Notes: generated from the letters alone by a model not told the origin. A stretch of 45,986 nucleotides of DNA from Salinarchaeum sp. (GCA_007123105.1 SKNY01000035.1:1-45986), one strand, 5' to 3'. Positions 30,977 through 40,098 are shown, counted from the first letter of the stretch. Made by a program: numbers and translations.

Positions 30977-32866
30977 ATGCAGTCGATTACCGCAGGCGAG
31001 CCCATCGATCAGCCCCCGGAGTGGGCGATTCTCGAACGCCAGTGTCTGGAGCTGTTAAGCGATGCAGTGGACCCGACGTGGGAGACCTACTACCCGGACG
31101 GCGAACTCGTCTGGCCCACGGACGGCGGTGGTACTGACGATGCATACGAGTGCTTCTCTAACCTACCCCTTGTGTATCTCCTCGGCGGTCACGAGCAAGC
31201 GTTGACGGCGGCAATCGAACACTGGGAACACGTCACGACACGATTCGCCAGAGATGGGCCGGGCGACGCCCACACCGATATTGTCGACGAATACTTTGCG
31301 ACACATGACTGGATGCACATGGGCGAGGGAAACCAACTATTCTACCACATCTGTCTCGCCGCACCGGATCACCAACGGTTCAGGGAACGGGCCGTTCGAT
31401 TCGCGGATCTCTATCTCGACCCCCATTACGACAACTGGGATCCGGATTCCGGTCTGATCCGTGCCCCGAACACCGGCAGCGACGGACCAACCGACCGGAC
31501 GAACCCCGAAGATGAGACGGATACCCATACGTGGGGATACGCTGACTGGAAGGACCCCTACCATCTCCCGTTTACCGACATCGAAGGGATCGAGTCCGTC
31601 GAAGACTTGCGCGATCCAGCCGCCGCCGCTCGCATGGGCGAGGCCGTTGTCGAACGGTGGCGGGGCGACACTGCCGTTAACTTAGCGGTGACCTCCTTAC
31701 TTGCCAACGCCTACCTTCTCACAGGTGAGGAGAAGTACCGAAAGTGGATTCTGGATTATGTCGATCGGTGGGCCGATGCGACGGCTGAAAACGATGGAAT
31801 CCTCCCGGACAACATCGGCCTGGCAACCGGCACTGGCGAGCACACCGGCGGCAAGTGGTATGGTAACTACTACGGCTGGACGTGGCCGCACGGCTGGTTA
31901 ATCCTCGGTGACTCCTTGCTGACCGCAATCGAAAACGTGGGATTGGTGGCGGGTGACCCGGAACACGGCGCGAAGATGGCTAGGACGACGATCGATGCAC
32001 TCGTGGAGGCAGGCATCGAGCGGGATGGCGTCCTGCACGTCCCGTTTAAACATGGCGATCGCGGAACATTCGAGTACGAACCCCTCAACCCGAACCGTGT
32101 GCTCCGTGACGCTGACGGAGCTGTGCTATGGCGTGACGGATGGTTCGAGATCCAGCCAATGCAAGCCGCCCATCCAGTCCATCTGTATCAGATGACTGGT
32201 GCGCCGGCGGATCGAGCTCGTGCGGACCGATTGCTCGAGGGGCGGACCCCGCAACCGATACAAGCCGGTGGGAAAGACGCTGGCGGTAACGAGGGACCGT
32301 GGTACGAATTTATTTCCGGGAATCGACCCACGTATCCCGTCGACATCTTCCGGCATACCATTACCCACGTCGCAACTATGCTCGACCTCGCGCGTGGCCG
32401 CCAGTGTAATTACGTCCCGGAGGATGATGAATTCCTCAACCGGGACAGCCCCTTTGATGTCGAGGGACTCATCCAGTGTATTCTCGGCGGTCCGATGCCG
32501 TTGTACAACGGTGGTTTGCTCCGAAGCCGGATGCGACCGTTCGATCCCGACCGCAAGCGGCCGGGACTGCCTATCGATGTTGCGGCCCTGGTCTCGGAGA
32601 TAACACCGACGCAAACGACAATCGAGCTTGTCAACATTGGTGCCCGCAAACGAACAGTCGCTCTCCAGGCAGGAACGTTTGGCGAACACGTCTTTGATGA
32701 CGTCCACTACGACATTCGAATCAACGGGCGGCGACAGCGCCGGACCGCCACGGTGGACGGATCTGTCCTCTCGGTTACGTTACCGGGTGCCACCGCGGCA
32801 CGGCTTGAGTGTGGTACCCGCCGGTTTGCGAGTCAGCCGACGTACGACGCACCGTGGGACGACTAG
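30977..32866 (+). CDS. Uncharacterised large glycan-active-like protein (alpha toroid plus beta domain)
   Basis: A 629-aa cytoplasmic-looking protein with no signal peptide. Residues about 15-500 form helical, aromatic- and His-rich segments typical of (alpha/alpha) toroids ('CFSNLPLVYLLGGHEQAL', 'HDWMHMGEGNQLFYHI', 'NYYGWTWPHGWLILGDSLL', 'HTITHVATMLDLARG'). The last 120 residues look like a beta-sandwich ('TTIELVNIGARKRTVALQAG'). I recall similar unnamed proteins in Planctomycetes-type polysaccharide loci but assign no GH or PL family. It is the first gene after the regulators and sits behind a candidate IclR operator. The last four bases overlap the convergent enolase-superfamily gene. Confidence 0.6.
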   Translation: MQSITAGEPIDQPPEWAILERQCLELLSDAVDPTWETYYPDGELVWPTDGGGTDDAYECFSNLPLVYLLGGHEQALTAAIEHWEHVTTRFARDGPGDAHTDIVDEYFATHDWMHMGEGNQLFYHICLAAPDHQRFRERAVRFADLYLDPHYDNWDPDSGLIRAPNTGSDGPTDRTNPEDETDTHTWGYADWKDPYHLPFTDIEGIESVEDLRDPAAAARMGEAVVERWRGDTAVNLAVTSLLANAYLLTGEEKYRKWILDYVDRWADATAENDGILPDNIGLATGTGEHTGGKWYGNYYGWTWPHGWLILGDSLLTAIENVGLVAGDPEHGAKMARTTIDALVEAGIERDGVLHVPFKHGDRGTFEYEPLNPNRVLRDADGAVLWRDGWFEIQPMQAAHPVHLYQMTGAPADRARADRLLEGRTPQPIQAGGKDAGGNEGPWYEFISGNRPTYPVDIFRHTITHVATMLDLARGRQCNYVPEDDEFLNRDSPFDVEGLIQCILGGPMPLYNGGLLRSRMRPFDPDRKRPGLPIDVAALVSEITPTQTTIELVNIGARKRTVALQAGTFGEHVFDDVHYDIRINGRRQRRTATVDGSVLSVTLPGATAARLECGTRRFASQPTYDAPWDD

Positions 32867-33996
32867 TCAATCGAGACGTGGCCAGTCCCCGGTTCGTACG
32901 GATATCGGTCGGCAATGTCGTCCGGGAGGGAGATACCCAGGCCGCCTGCATCCGGCAATCGGAGGTTCGGACCGTCCCGGATGAACCCAACCGGAAGGAA
33001 CTCCGATCGGAGTTCGTTCTGGAGGCGACAATACTCGATGAGTTCGCAATTTGGGTCCGCCGCCGCAAAGTGGGCGTTTGCGAGCAAAGTAACTACGCCA
33101 CCCCATACGTGCAACACGAGCGGGATGTCACGGGCTGCAGCCTCAGCGCTAATCTGTCGAGTGAGCCCGTATCCGCTCCTGGAAACGTCCGGATGGATCA
33201 CGTCTACACAATCGTACGAGAGCGCCGCACGGAACTCATCCGCCCCCACGCAACTCTCCATGCCAGTGATCGGGAATTCGGCGGCGTTCCGGATTGCTTG
33301 ATAGGCGGCGAGGTCCTTTCTTGATGGGGCGGGATCCTCGAACCAGGCGATCCGGTCTGCATGAGCGTTAAGCTCGGCGACGAGTTCGAGCACATCGTCG
33401 AGACCATCATTACTCGTGTCGTCGATCGCAATCGACGTTTCGGGCTCGAGTGCGTCGAGTGCGGTCTCGACCAATTGTAATGTTCCCGCGGTGTCTGACA
33501 TCCCCCGCAACTTTACGGTGTCGAACCCTTCGGCCTCAAATTGAACGGCCTGCTCAACCCGCCGGTCGATGGAATCGCCGAGTCCACCGCTCCCATAGGC
33601 TCGTAATCGACCGTCCGTGCCGGCACCTCCGAGTAACGCATAGACCGGTTCGTCACGCAGTTGTCCGAGCACATCATAAAGTGCGACCTCGATCGCACTA
33701 ATGACACTCTCGGAGAGCCGTGTCGGCAGTCGGGCCCGCCGCATTCGGGCGATGAGCTCATCGACGGCGGCCGGATCGGCGCCGAGCAGGATCCCTTCGA
33801 ACCGCGAAAGTAATGGTGCGACAGCTTCCCCCCGTTGGAAGGCGCCGTTGACCTCTCCCCAGCCAACGAGCCCCTCACTCGTCTCGAGGCGAACGAGCGG
33901 GGAATTCCAGGCGGTCAGACGTCCGGATGAGTAGTCATATTTCAAATGGTTAACATCATATCCAAGGGGAACGGCGTCGACTTCTGTGATCGCCAT
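32863..33996 (-). CDS. Enolase superfamily (mandelate racemase/muconate lactonizing) enzyme
   Basis: A 377-aa enolase-superfamily protein. Visible active-site elements are Lys in 'DTVKLRGMS', Asp in 'IAIDDTSND', Glu in 'AWFEDPAPS', Glu in 'ITGMESCVG' and His in 'LVLHVWGGVV'. The capping domain opens 'AVPLGYDVNHLKYDYSSGR'. This layout fits acid-sugar dehydratases or epimerases rather than DgoD; the residue after 'KLR' is not the second Lys of the KxK motif. Substrate unknown; an aldarate or aldonate is inferred from neighbours. It is single on the minus strand, with the SDR gene 119 bp upstream. Confidence 0.82.
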   Translation of the reverse strand: MAITEVDAVPLGYDVNHLKYDYSSGRLTAWNSPLVRLETSEGLVGWGEVNGAFQRGEAVAPLLSRFEGILLGADPAAVDELIARMRRARLPTRLSESVISAIEVALYDVLGQLRDEPVYALLGGAGTDGRLRAYGSGGLGDSIDRRVEQAVQFEAEGFDTVKLRGMSDTAGTLQLVETALDALEPETSIAIDDTSNDGLDDVLELVAELNAHADRIAWFEDPAPSRKDLAAYQAIRNAAEFPITGMESCVGADEFRAALSYDCVDVIHPDVSRSGYGLTRQISAEAAARDIPLVLHVWGGVVTLLANAHFAAADPNCELIEYCRLQNELRSEFLPVGFIRDGPNLRLPDAGGLGISLPDDIADRYPYEPGTGHVSID

Positions 33997-34115
33997 GCCG
34001 GACAGTCACTGAAGTACGATAAGAACGTAGTGGTAACCCGATCACCCGATCGCCACATGCGCCAGCCAGCAAGTGTACGCTACATTATTCGGTGCGAGCC
34101 GACGACCGCTCGTCT

Positions 34116-34922
34116 CTACTCCAGGTTCGCGCCGCCACTGACACGCAAGACGTGGCCCGTCACGTAGGATGCTGCCGACGATCCGAGAAATAGGACGCCG
34201 TCTGCGACGTCTTCGGGTTCCCCGACGCGACCCAGTGGGATACGCTCGCCATATTCGGCCTTTGCCGACTCGATTTCCTCGTTTGTGAGTTCCTCGGGTT
34301 CCTTGCCCGCAACGTACGATTTGCGTAATTGATAGGAATCCGTCTGTGATGTGGAGACCGCGTTGACTCGGATGCCGTGACCGGCCAAATCGTGGGCCAT
34401 CCGCCACGTGAGCCCGTTCTGGGCAGCCTTTGAGATGCCGTAGATCCCATGACCGGCTCCGTGTCGTTCCCCGGCCTGGCTGGTGATGTTCACGATGGAT
34501 CCAGGGCGTTCCCGTTCGATCATCGATCGGGCAACGAGCGTGGCCGCATAGAAGGTGCCACGCGCGTTGACATCGAGTCCCATATCCCATTCTTCGAGGC
34601 CCACTTCGGGCATCGGTCGCGGCGGCCAGACTGCGGCGTTATTGACAAGCAAGTCAATGGCCCCGAATTCCTCGAGAGTTGCTTCGACGAGCGCCTCCAC
34701 GTCACCGGGCTCGCCGATGTCACCGGCGATGCCAATGATGCTGCCGTCGCCCGAACGCTCGAGCTCCGCAGCGGTCGCCTCGACGGCCTCGGGAGTCCTT
34801 GCATTGATGATTACATTCGCGTTCGCCTCCGCAAGTCCTTCAGCAATACCGCGGCCGATACCCTTCGTTGAACCGGTCACGATCGCGGTCTCGTCAGCGT
34901 ACGAAAAAGATGCCTGTCCCAT
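34116..34922 (-). CDS. Short-chain dehydrogenase/reductase (SDR)
   Basis: A 268-aa classical SDR. Signature motifs are 'IVTGSTKGIGRGIAEGLAEA' (TGxxxGIG), 'DLLVNNAAVWPP' (NNAA), and the active-site Ser in 'IVNITSQAGERHG' with 'YGISKAAQ' (YxxxK). The C-terminal 'YVTGHVLRVSGGANLE' is typical. Together with the KdgF-like cupin just upstream (50-bp gap, same strand), a KduD-like role in reducing keto-deoxyuronates is possible, but SDR specificity cannot be read from motifs. The ORF-track and family starts agree at 34922. Confidence 0.9.
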   Translation of the reverse strand: MGQASFSYADETAIVTGSTKGIGRGIAEGLAEANANVIINARTPEAVEATAAELERSGDGSIIGIAGDIGEPGDVEALVEATLEEFGAIDLLVNNAAVWPPRPMPEVGLEEWDMGLDVNARGTFYAATLVARSMIERERPGSIVNITSQAGERHGAGHGIYGISKAAQNGLTWRMAHDLAGHGIRVNAVSTSQTDSYQLRKSYVAGKEPEELTNEEIESAKAEYGERIPLGRVGEPEDVADGVLFLGSSAASYVTGHVLRVSGGANLE

Positions 34923-34972
34923 GCGATCAGCCCGATCAGACGACGGAAGTACCTATTGGTCCGTGTCGCTGC

Positions 34973-35320
34973 TCACTCGGCCCACTGTGGAGCATCCCGT
35001 GGCGGGCTAAAGATATCGACGCCGAGGACCGGTTCGTCGCCGCGGTTCTCGCCCGAATGGGGTTCGTTACTCTGGAGGTAGTAGATGTCGTCCGGGCCGA
35101 GGACGTATTCGGTCTCATCAACCGTTAACGTAAGTTCGCCAGTGAACACGTACCCGATTTGTTCCTGGGGATGGTGATGTGTTTCTACCTTGGAGCCGGG
35201 CAAAAACCGGAAATGCTGGAGGCTCATCCCCTCGAGACCGCCCGTCCCCATCTGGGCGACGTCAAAGTCTGTGGTGTATTCAGTGCGGTCGGTTTCCGAA
35301 ACCCGTTTGATAGTGACCAT
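34973..35320 (-). CDS. Cupin domain protein, KdgF-like
   Basis: A 115-aa single cupin. Motif 1 is 'GSKVETHHHPQEQIGYVFTG' with the His-x-His pair, and the usual glutamate ligand is replaced by Gln, as in KdgF; motif 2 contains 'LGPDDIYYLQSNEPHSGEN' with the last His ligand. KdgF converts unsaturated uronates released by lyases into 5-keto-4-deoxyuronates, so with a polysaccharide lyase in the window this is a reasonable role. The ATG at 35320 is chosen over the ORF-track start since homology begins with 'MVTIKRV' and a TATA-like TTTATTTT (35342-35349, minus strand) lies 22-29 nt before it. A general sugar-binding cupin is the alternative. Confidence 0.78.
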   Translation of the reverse strand: MVTIKRVSETDRTEYTTDFDVAQMGTGGLEGMSLQHFRFLPGSKVETHHHPQEQIGYVFTGELTLTVDETEYVLGPDDIYYLQSNEPHSGENRGDEPVLGVDIFSPPRDAPQWAE

Positions 35321-35410
35321 GGTTGGCCAGTGTTGGGTCGGAAAATAAACGTATCGTGAACCACCCGAATTCCGTAACCTCAAGACACCCCGGCCACCTA
35401 TCAGACGGAT

Positions 35411-37648
35411 ATGTTCGGGTACAGTCCGTTCCCTGGTTGCAGCCGATTTGGATCTACATTTCGACGCCGCCAGGTGGTGGCCGGCAGTGCGATTCCCCTC
35501 TTCCCCGGCTGTTTGGGGCTGTATTCGGGAGCCGAAGACGGCCCCACAGATACAGAATCGATGGATGATGACCAGCCGGTCGAGGATGCAAACGACACGG
35601 CGGTCGACCACGTGGACGATGCTCGACCGATCCCGGGTGACGCCGCGGCGGTCGAGTTCTTTGTCGCAACCGACGGCGACGACGACAACGATGGGAGCGA
35701 AGACGCGCCGTTCCAGACCATTACTGCTGCTCGGGATGCGGTTCGCAACCTGGTCAACGACGAAGGTTATCCAACTGATGGCGTAACCGTGACGCTCCGG
35801 GAGGGAACCTATCGGTGGGGTGGTGACGAGGATGCAGCATATCGTGGTCCCGTGCGGTTCGGAAGTGCCGATGGCGGGTCACCGGATGCACCAATCGTCT
35901 ATCGCGGTGCGCCCGGAGAACTCGTCCGCCTCGTTGGGGGTGTCGAGCTATCTACGGACGGGTTTGAATCCGTGTCCGGAACCGTCAGGGATCGATTACC
36001 GGCTGAGGTGCGCGAGGAGGTACACCAATTCGACCTCAGTGAGCAGTCGATCACGGGTTACGGCCGTGTCGGGAAAGCCGGCTTCGGGGTAGACGACTCG
36101 AGGGCGCCGCCGGATCTCTTCGTCGATGACCGCCCAATGCGATTGGCGCGATGGCCGAACGACGACTGGGTATCTACTGGCATCGTCCACGACGGCGGCG
36201 GCGAACCGCGGGATGGCGGTGACTGGGACGACGGTGCCGTCTTCGAATACGAAGATGATCGACCCGAACGGTGGGCGAGCATCAACGACGTCTGGATGAT
36301 GGGGTACTGGGGACAGGACTGGGCCCATGGCAACCTCGAAATCGCTGCGATCGATCTGAACGAAGGGGTGATTGAAACCGCGGACGCGAGTTTCTACGGG
36401 GTCAAAGAGAATCGGCCATATTACTACTACAACGTGCTCGAGGAGCTAACCGAACCCGGTGAGTTTTACATCGACCAGGAATCCAAGATGCTGTACCTGT
36501 ATCCTCCGGAGGATATCGGGGAGGCTAGAGTCACACTTCCCACGTACCGCCGCCCGATGTTCGAAGTGCGGGGTACGGATCACCTTCGGTTTGCGAACCT
36601 TACGTTTGCGGCCAGTCGGGACAGAGCGGTCGACGTTCGACGGAGCGAGAATGTCGTCGTCGATCGCTGTACCATTCAACACGTCACGAACGACGGCGCG
36701 TGGTTTTCAAGCTGCACTGCCAGTGGTATTCGCAATACATCCATCGCATCAGTCGGTGCGACTGGGGTGACCCTCCGGGGTGGCTCGCGCAGTGCGCTGG
36801 TGTCGGGCGAGTGTTTCGTCGAGAACTCCGAGATACGGGACGTTGGCCGGTTCGAGCGCACCTACGCGCCCGCCATCCAGCTCGGCGGCGTCGGTAACGT
36901 AGTCGAACACTGCTATCTGCACGACGCCCCGCACGCAGCGATCCTATACAGTGGGAACGACCACCGGATCGAGCGCAACGAGATTTCCCACGTATGCAAG
37001 GAGGCGAGCGACGTCGGCGCGGTTTATAACGGTCGCGATTGGACCCAACGCGGAACCGAAATCCGTCATAACTACTTCCATCACATCGAAAACGACTTTC
37101 TCGGAGGCGTCGGTCAGATCGCGATCTACTTCGACGATCTTCTCTCGGGCGACGTGGCAGAGGGGAACGTGATCTACGACGTCCAGCGCGGCATGCACAT
37201 GGGTGGCGGACGGGACGTCGTTCTCGAGAACAACCTGTTCGTCGACTGTGACGTCAGCATCTCCTTCGACGCCCGCGGCGCACCCGGTGAGTGGCGCGAC
37301 TATAGCTGCGATCCGGACTCAACACTGATGCAGGGACTCGAACAGGTGCCCTACCGGGAAGACACCTGGGCGTCGGCCTATCCGGCGCTTGTCGACATCC
37401 TCGAAGACGAACCGTGTCTGCCAAAGCACAACCGGATCGAACGGAACGCGATTGTGGGCACACCTGCCACGCGTCCAAACATCGACGATCGGGTCGAAGA
37501 GTACGGGACCGTCGCGGACAACCGTGTGGCCCCGGGTGAGGATTACAACTTCGACGCGGAAACGGGATCGATCGACGAGGACGCGCTGCGTGACCTGCTC
37601 TCTGGGTGGGTGTCAATCCCGTTCGACGAGATCGGATTACTCGACTGA
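35411..37648 (+). CDS. Secreted right-handed beta-helix glycanase, GH141/GH120-like
   Basis: A 745-aa lipoprotein. The N-terminus has a twin-arginine-type 'FRRRQVVAGSAIPLFPGC' with Cys34 as a probable lipid site. An acidic linker follows to about residue 75. 'EFFVATDGDDDNDGSEDAPFQTITAARDAV' begins the parallel beta-helix, and later coils read 'HLRFANLTFAASRDRAVDV', 'IQLGGVGNVVEHCYLHDAPHAAILYSG' and 'VVLENNLFVDCDVSISF'. The block 'YYYYNVLEELTEPGEFYID' with 'MLYLYPPE' resembles GH141- and GH120-type enzymes, which act on xylan or complex pectic side chains. Catalytic acids cannot be fixed. It opens the right-hand plus-strand run with dehydratases, so it probably acts outside the cell on the same polysaccharide. 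Confidence 0.68.
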   Translation: MFGYSPFPGCSRFGSTFRRRQVVAGSAIPLFPGCLGLYSGAEDGPTDTESMDDDQPVEDANDTAVDHVDDARPIPGDAAAVEFFVATDGDDDNDGSEDAPFQTITAARDAVRNLVNDEGYPTDGVTVTLREGTYRWGGDEDAAYRGPVRFGSADGGSPDAPIVYRGAPGELVRLVGGVELSTDGFESVSGTVRDRLPAEVREEVHQFDLSEQSITGYGRVGKAGFGVDDSRAPPDLFVDDRPMRLARWPNDDWVSTGIVHDGGGEPRDGGDWDDGAVFEYEDDRPERWASINDVWMMGYWGQDWAHGNLEIAAIDLNEGVIETADASFYGVKENRPYYYYNVLEELTEPGEFYIDQESKMLYLYPPEDIGEARVTLPTYRRPMFEVRGTDHLRFANLTFAASRDRAVDVRRSENVVVDRCTIQHVTNDGAWFSSCTASGIRNTSIASVGATGVTLRGGSRSALVSGECFVENSEIRDVGRFERTYAPAIQLGGVGNVVEHCYLHDAPHAAILYSGNDHRIERNEISHVCKEASDVGAVYNGRDWTQRGTEIRHNYFHHIENDFLGGVGQIAIYFDDLLSGDVAEGNVIYDVQRGMHMGGGRDVVLENNLFVDCDVSISFDARGAPGEWRDYSCDPDSTLMQGLEQVPYREDTWASAYPALVDILEDEPCLPKHNRIERNAIVGTPATRPNIDDRVEEYGTVADNRVAPGEDYNFDAETGSIDEDALRDLLSGWVSIPFDEIGLLD

Positions 37649-37657
37649 CTGTCAGAC

Positions 37658-37680
37658 GCGAACCTTTATGCAACGTTCGC
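37658..37680. promoter_or_regulatory. Candidate operator over the XacD-like promoter
   Basis: GCGAAC and GTTCGC form a 6-bp inverted repeat separated by 11 nt. The spacer holds the TATA-like CTTTATG, 24-30 nt before the ATG at 37694. A regulator bound here would cover the TATA box. Confidence 0.4.
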
Positions 37681-37693
37681 CGACAGATCGGCC

Positions 37694-38881
37694 ATGTCAC
37701 TCGTGTCCAATCCGCGGGAGGTAGAAATTACGGACGTCCAGACCACGCGTATCCATGGGAACTTCACGTGGACGCTGGTTCGCATCTACACCGACGCTGG
37801 TGTCACCGGGACCGGCGAAGCCGTCCTCGGTCCGAAGGCCGACGAATACATCGACTACGCCAAACGGATTATCATCGGGAAGAACCCGGTCGACATCGAC
37901 GCCCGCTGTACGGATCTTTTTGACCGGTTGATACATGTCGGTGGGATGAACGGGATCGGTGTCACCGCGATCTCAGGGATCGATATTGCCCTCCACGATC
38001 TGGCCGGCAAGCTGCTCGAGGTGCCGGCATATCAGCTACTCGGCGGGAAACACCGGGACAGCGTTCGGGTCTACTGCGATAGTCACGCTGGCGAACACAT
38101 GGACGATATCGACGATGCCGAGGGCGATCCCTACTCACCAGCGTCATATGCCGACGCTGCAGAAGAGGTCGTCGGCGACGGATTCGATGCGATCAAGTTC
38201 GATCTCGACGCGACCGACCGGTACGAACTGGACACGAGAAATAAACACCTCAACGCTCGGGCAATCAACTACCGCGCCGACATCGTTCGCGCCGTCACCG
38301 AACGGGTCGGGGATCGAGCGGACGTAGCCTTTGATTGTCACTGGAGCTGGACGGGCGATAGCATTCGGCGGCTCGCCAGCGCGATCGAACCGTACGACGT
38401 CTGGTGGCTCGAGGACACGGTCCCCCCGGAAAACCACGACGTCCAGATCCAGGTCACGCAGGCGACCGACACGACGATCGCGGCCGGCGAAAACGTGTAT
38501 CGAGTCGAGGGCGCCCGCCGTCTGCTCGAACAGCAGGGCCTCGATATCCTCCACCCCGACGTGCCGAAAACGGGGGGCATGTTAGAGACCAAGAAGATGG
38601 CCGACATGGCCAAGGCATACTACATCCCGCTGGCGTTACACAACGTCTCCTCTCCAGTCGGAACGATGGCGAGCGCCCACGTGGCGGCCGCCGCCTCGAA
38701 CTTTCTCGCGCTCGAATATCACGCCCGGGAGATCGAGTGGTGGGACAACGTGATCGGCGAGGCGATCATTACTGACGGACAAATCGAGGTTCCGGACGAA
38801 CCCGGCCTCGGCGTCGAGATCGATCGCGACGTCGTCGCTGAACACATGGCTGGAGACGATACCCTCTTCGAGGACGCTTGA
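37694..38881 (+). CDS. Sugar-acid dehydratase of the XacD type (enolase superfamily)
   Basis: A 395-aa enolase-superfamily enzyme that resembles the Haloferax D-xylonate/L-arabonate dehydratase XacD in order and wording of motifs: 'EITDVQTTRIHGNFTWTLVRIYTDAGVTGTGEA', 'FDAIKFDLD', 'VAFDCHWSW' (Asp ligand), 'WWLEDTVPPEN' (Glu ligand), 'IAAGENVYR' (Glu ligand) and 'ALHNVSSPVGTMASAH' (His). Such enzymes dehydrate aldonates to 2-keto-3-deoxy acids. It follows the beta-helix glycanase with a 45-bp gap containing a TATA box and inverted repeat. With a xylanase in the window, xylonate is the natural guess; gluconate or arabonate are alternatives. Confidence 0.85.
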   Translation: MSLVSNPREVEITDVQTTRIHGNFTWTLVRIYTDAGVTGTGEAVLGPKADEYIDYAKRIIIGKNPVDIDARCTDLFDRLIHVGGMNGIGVTAISGIDIALHDLAGKLLEVPAYQLLGGKHRDSVRVYCDSHAGEHMDDIDDAEGDPYSPASYADAAEEVVGDGFDAIKFDLDATDRYELDTRNKHLNARAINYRADIVRAVTERVGDRADVAFDCHWSWTGDSIRRLASAIEPYDVWWLEDTVPPENHDVQIQVTQATDTTIAAGENVYRVEGARRLLEQQGLDILHPDVPKTGGMLETKKMADMAKAYYIPLALHNVSSPVGTMASAHVAAAASNFLALEYHAREIEWWDNVIGEAIITDGQIEVPDEPGLGVEIDRDVVAEHMAGDDTLFEDA

Positions 38882-38919
38882 ACCCCTAGGATTTTGGCGG
38901 CTGGGCGGAACGACTGCGC

Positions 38920-40053
38920 ATGCACGTCACTGATTACGAACTGTTTGAAGTACCACCGCGATGGCAGTTTCTTCGGTTGGAAACAGACACCGGCCTCGTT
39001 GGCTGGGGGGAACCGATCGTCGAGGGACGGCCCGGGGCAACTCGCGAGGCGACGGCGGCGCTCGTCGAGGATTACGTACTCGGTAGCGATCCGACGCGGA
39101 TCGAGGACCTGTGGACGACGATGTACCGCCGCAAGTTCTACCGCCGCGGTGCGGTGCTGTACAGCGCTATTTCGGGGATCGATCAGGCACTGTGGGATCT
39201 GACCGGCAAACACCGCGGATTACCGGTCTATGACCTGCTCGGCGGACCGGTCCGTGATCGCATCAGGATCTACCAGCATGTCGGGGGTTCGTCCCCTGAA
39301 GAGGCTGCTGCATCCGCCGAAGCGGCCGTCGATGCCGGTTTTACGGCAGTGAAGACGACACCAACAGGACCGGTCCGGCGGATCGCTTCGCCCGAAACAG
39401 TGCATGCTGCCGCGGCGTACGTCGGCGCGATCCGGGAAGCAGTCGGTCCCGGGGTCGACATCGGACTCGACCTCCATGGTCGCGTGTCGAAATCGATGGC
39501 CAAACGGCTTGTCGCGGCAATCGACCCCCACGAACCGATGTTCTACGAGGAGCCGGTCCTGCCAGAACAAACCGATGCACTCCCGGAAGTCGCCGCGAAG
39601 ACGTCCACCCCAATCGCGACGGGCGAACGACTCTACACGCGCTGGGAGTTTAAACCAGTGTTCGAGCGCGGCGGCATCGATCTCATCCAACCCGACGTCT
39701 CGCACGCCGGTGGCATCACTGAACTGCGAAAAATCGCCGCCATGGCCGAAGCCTACGATGTCGGCGTGGCCCCGCATTCACCGCTCGGCCCGGTGAATTT
39801 CGCAGCCTCGCTACACGTCGACGCAGTTGTCCATAACGCAGTCATCCAAGAGCAGATCCTCGCCCGGTCGGGGACCCCGAGTTACCTCACCGACGAGTCC
39901 CTCATCGATCACGAGGACGGCTACGTCGAGTTGCCCACGGAACCGGGACTTGGCGTGGAAATCGACGAAGCTGCACTCCGGGCCGCCGCCGGCGAAACGG
40001 ACTGGAGTCCACCGGATTGGCGCCACGACGACGGTAGCCTGGCCGAATGGTAG
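38920..40053 (+). CDS. D-galactonate dehydratase-like enzyme (second copy)
   Basis: A 377-aa DgoD-type enolase-superfamily enzyme, paralogous to 19382-20542. Active-site blocks are 'GLDLHGRVSKSMAKRL' (Asp and His), 'MFYEEPVLPEQ' (Glu), 'IATGERLYTRWEF' (Glu) and 'APHSPLGPVNFAAS' (His). The usual 'PHCPLGP' reads 'PHSPLGP', and the 'GIHYNQ' loop of the first copy is replaced by 'ARSGTPSYLT', so substrate choice may differ. Both copies end in 'WRHxDGSxAEW'. It lies 38 bp after the XacD-like gene and 45 bp before the Gfo/Idh gene, in what looks like one operon. Confidence 0.85.
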   Translation: MHVTDYELFEVPPRWQFLRLETDTGLVGWGEPIVEGRPGATREATAALVEDYVLGSDPTRIEDLWTTMYRRKFYRRGAVLYSAISGIDQALWDLTGKHRGLPVYDLLGGPVRDRIRIYQHVGGSSPEEAAASAEAAVDAGFTAVKTTPTGPVRRIASPETVHAAAAYVGAIREAVGPGVDIGLDLHGRVSKSMAKRLVAAIDPHEPMFYEEPVLPEQTDALPEVAAKTSTPIATGERLYTRWEFKPVFERGGIDLIQPDVSHAGGITELRKIAAMAEAYDVGVAPHSPLGPVNFAASLHVDAVVHNAVIQEQILARSGTPSYLTDESLIDHEDGYVELPTEPGLGVEIDEAALRAAAGETDWSPPDWRHDDGSLAEW

Positions 40054-40067
40054 CTCGTTCGGCTCAC

Positions 40068-40097
40068 CTTTTTATTGGTTCGTCCGAAGGCGTTCGG
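40068..40097 (+). promoter_or_regulatory. TATA-like element and inverted repeat before the Gfo/Idh gene
   Basis: TTTTTATTGG (near 40068-40077) is 22-31 nt before the ATG at 40099, and CCGAA-GGCG-TTCGG (40084-40097) lies between the two. An internal promoter with operator is possible, although such GC-rich palindromes are common in haloarchaea. Confidence 0.3.
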
Positions 40098-40098
40098 C

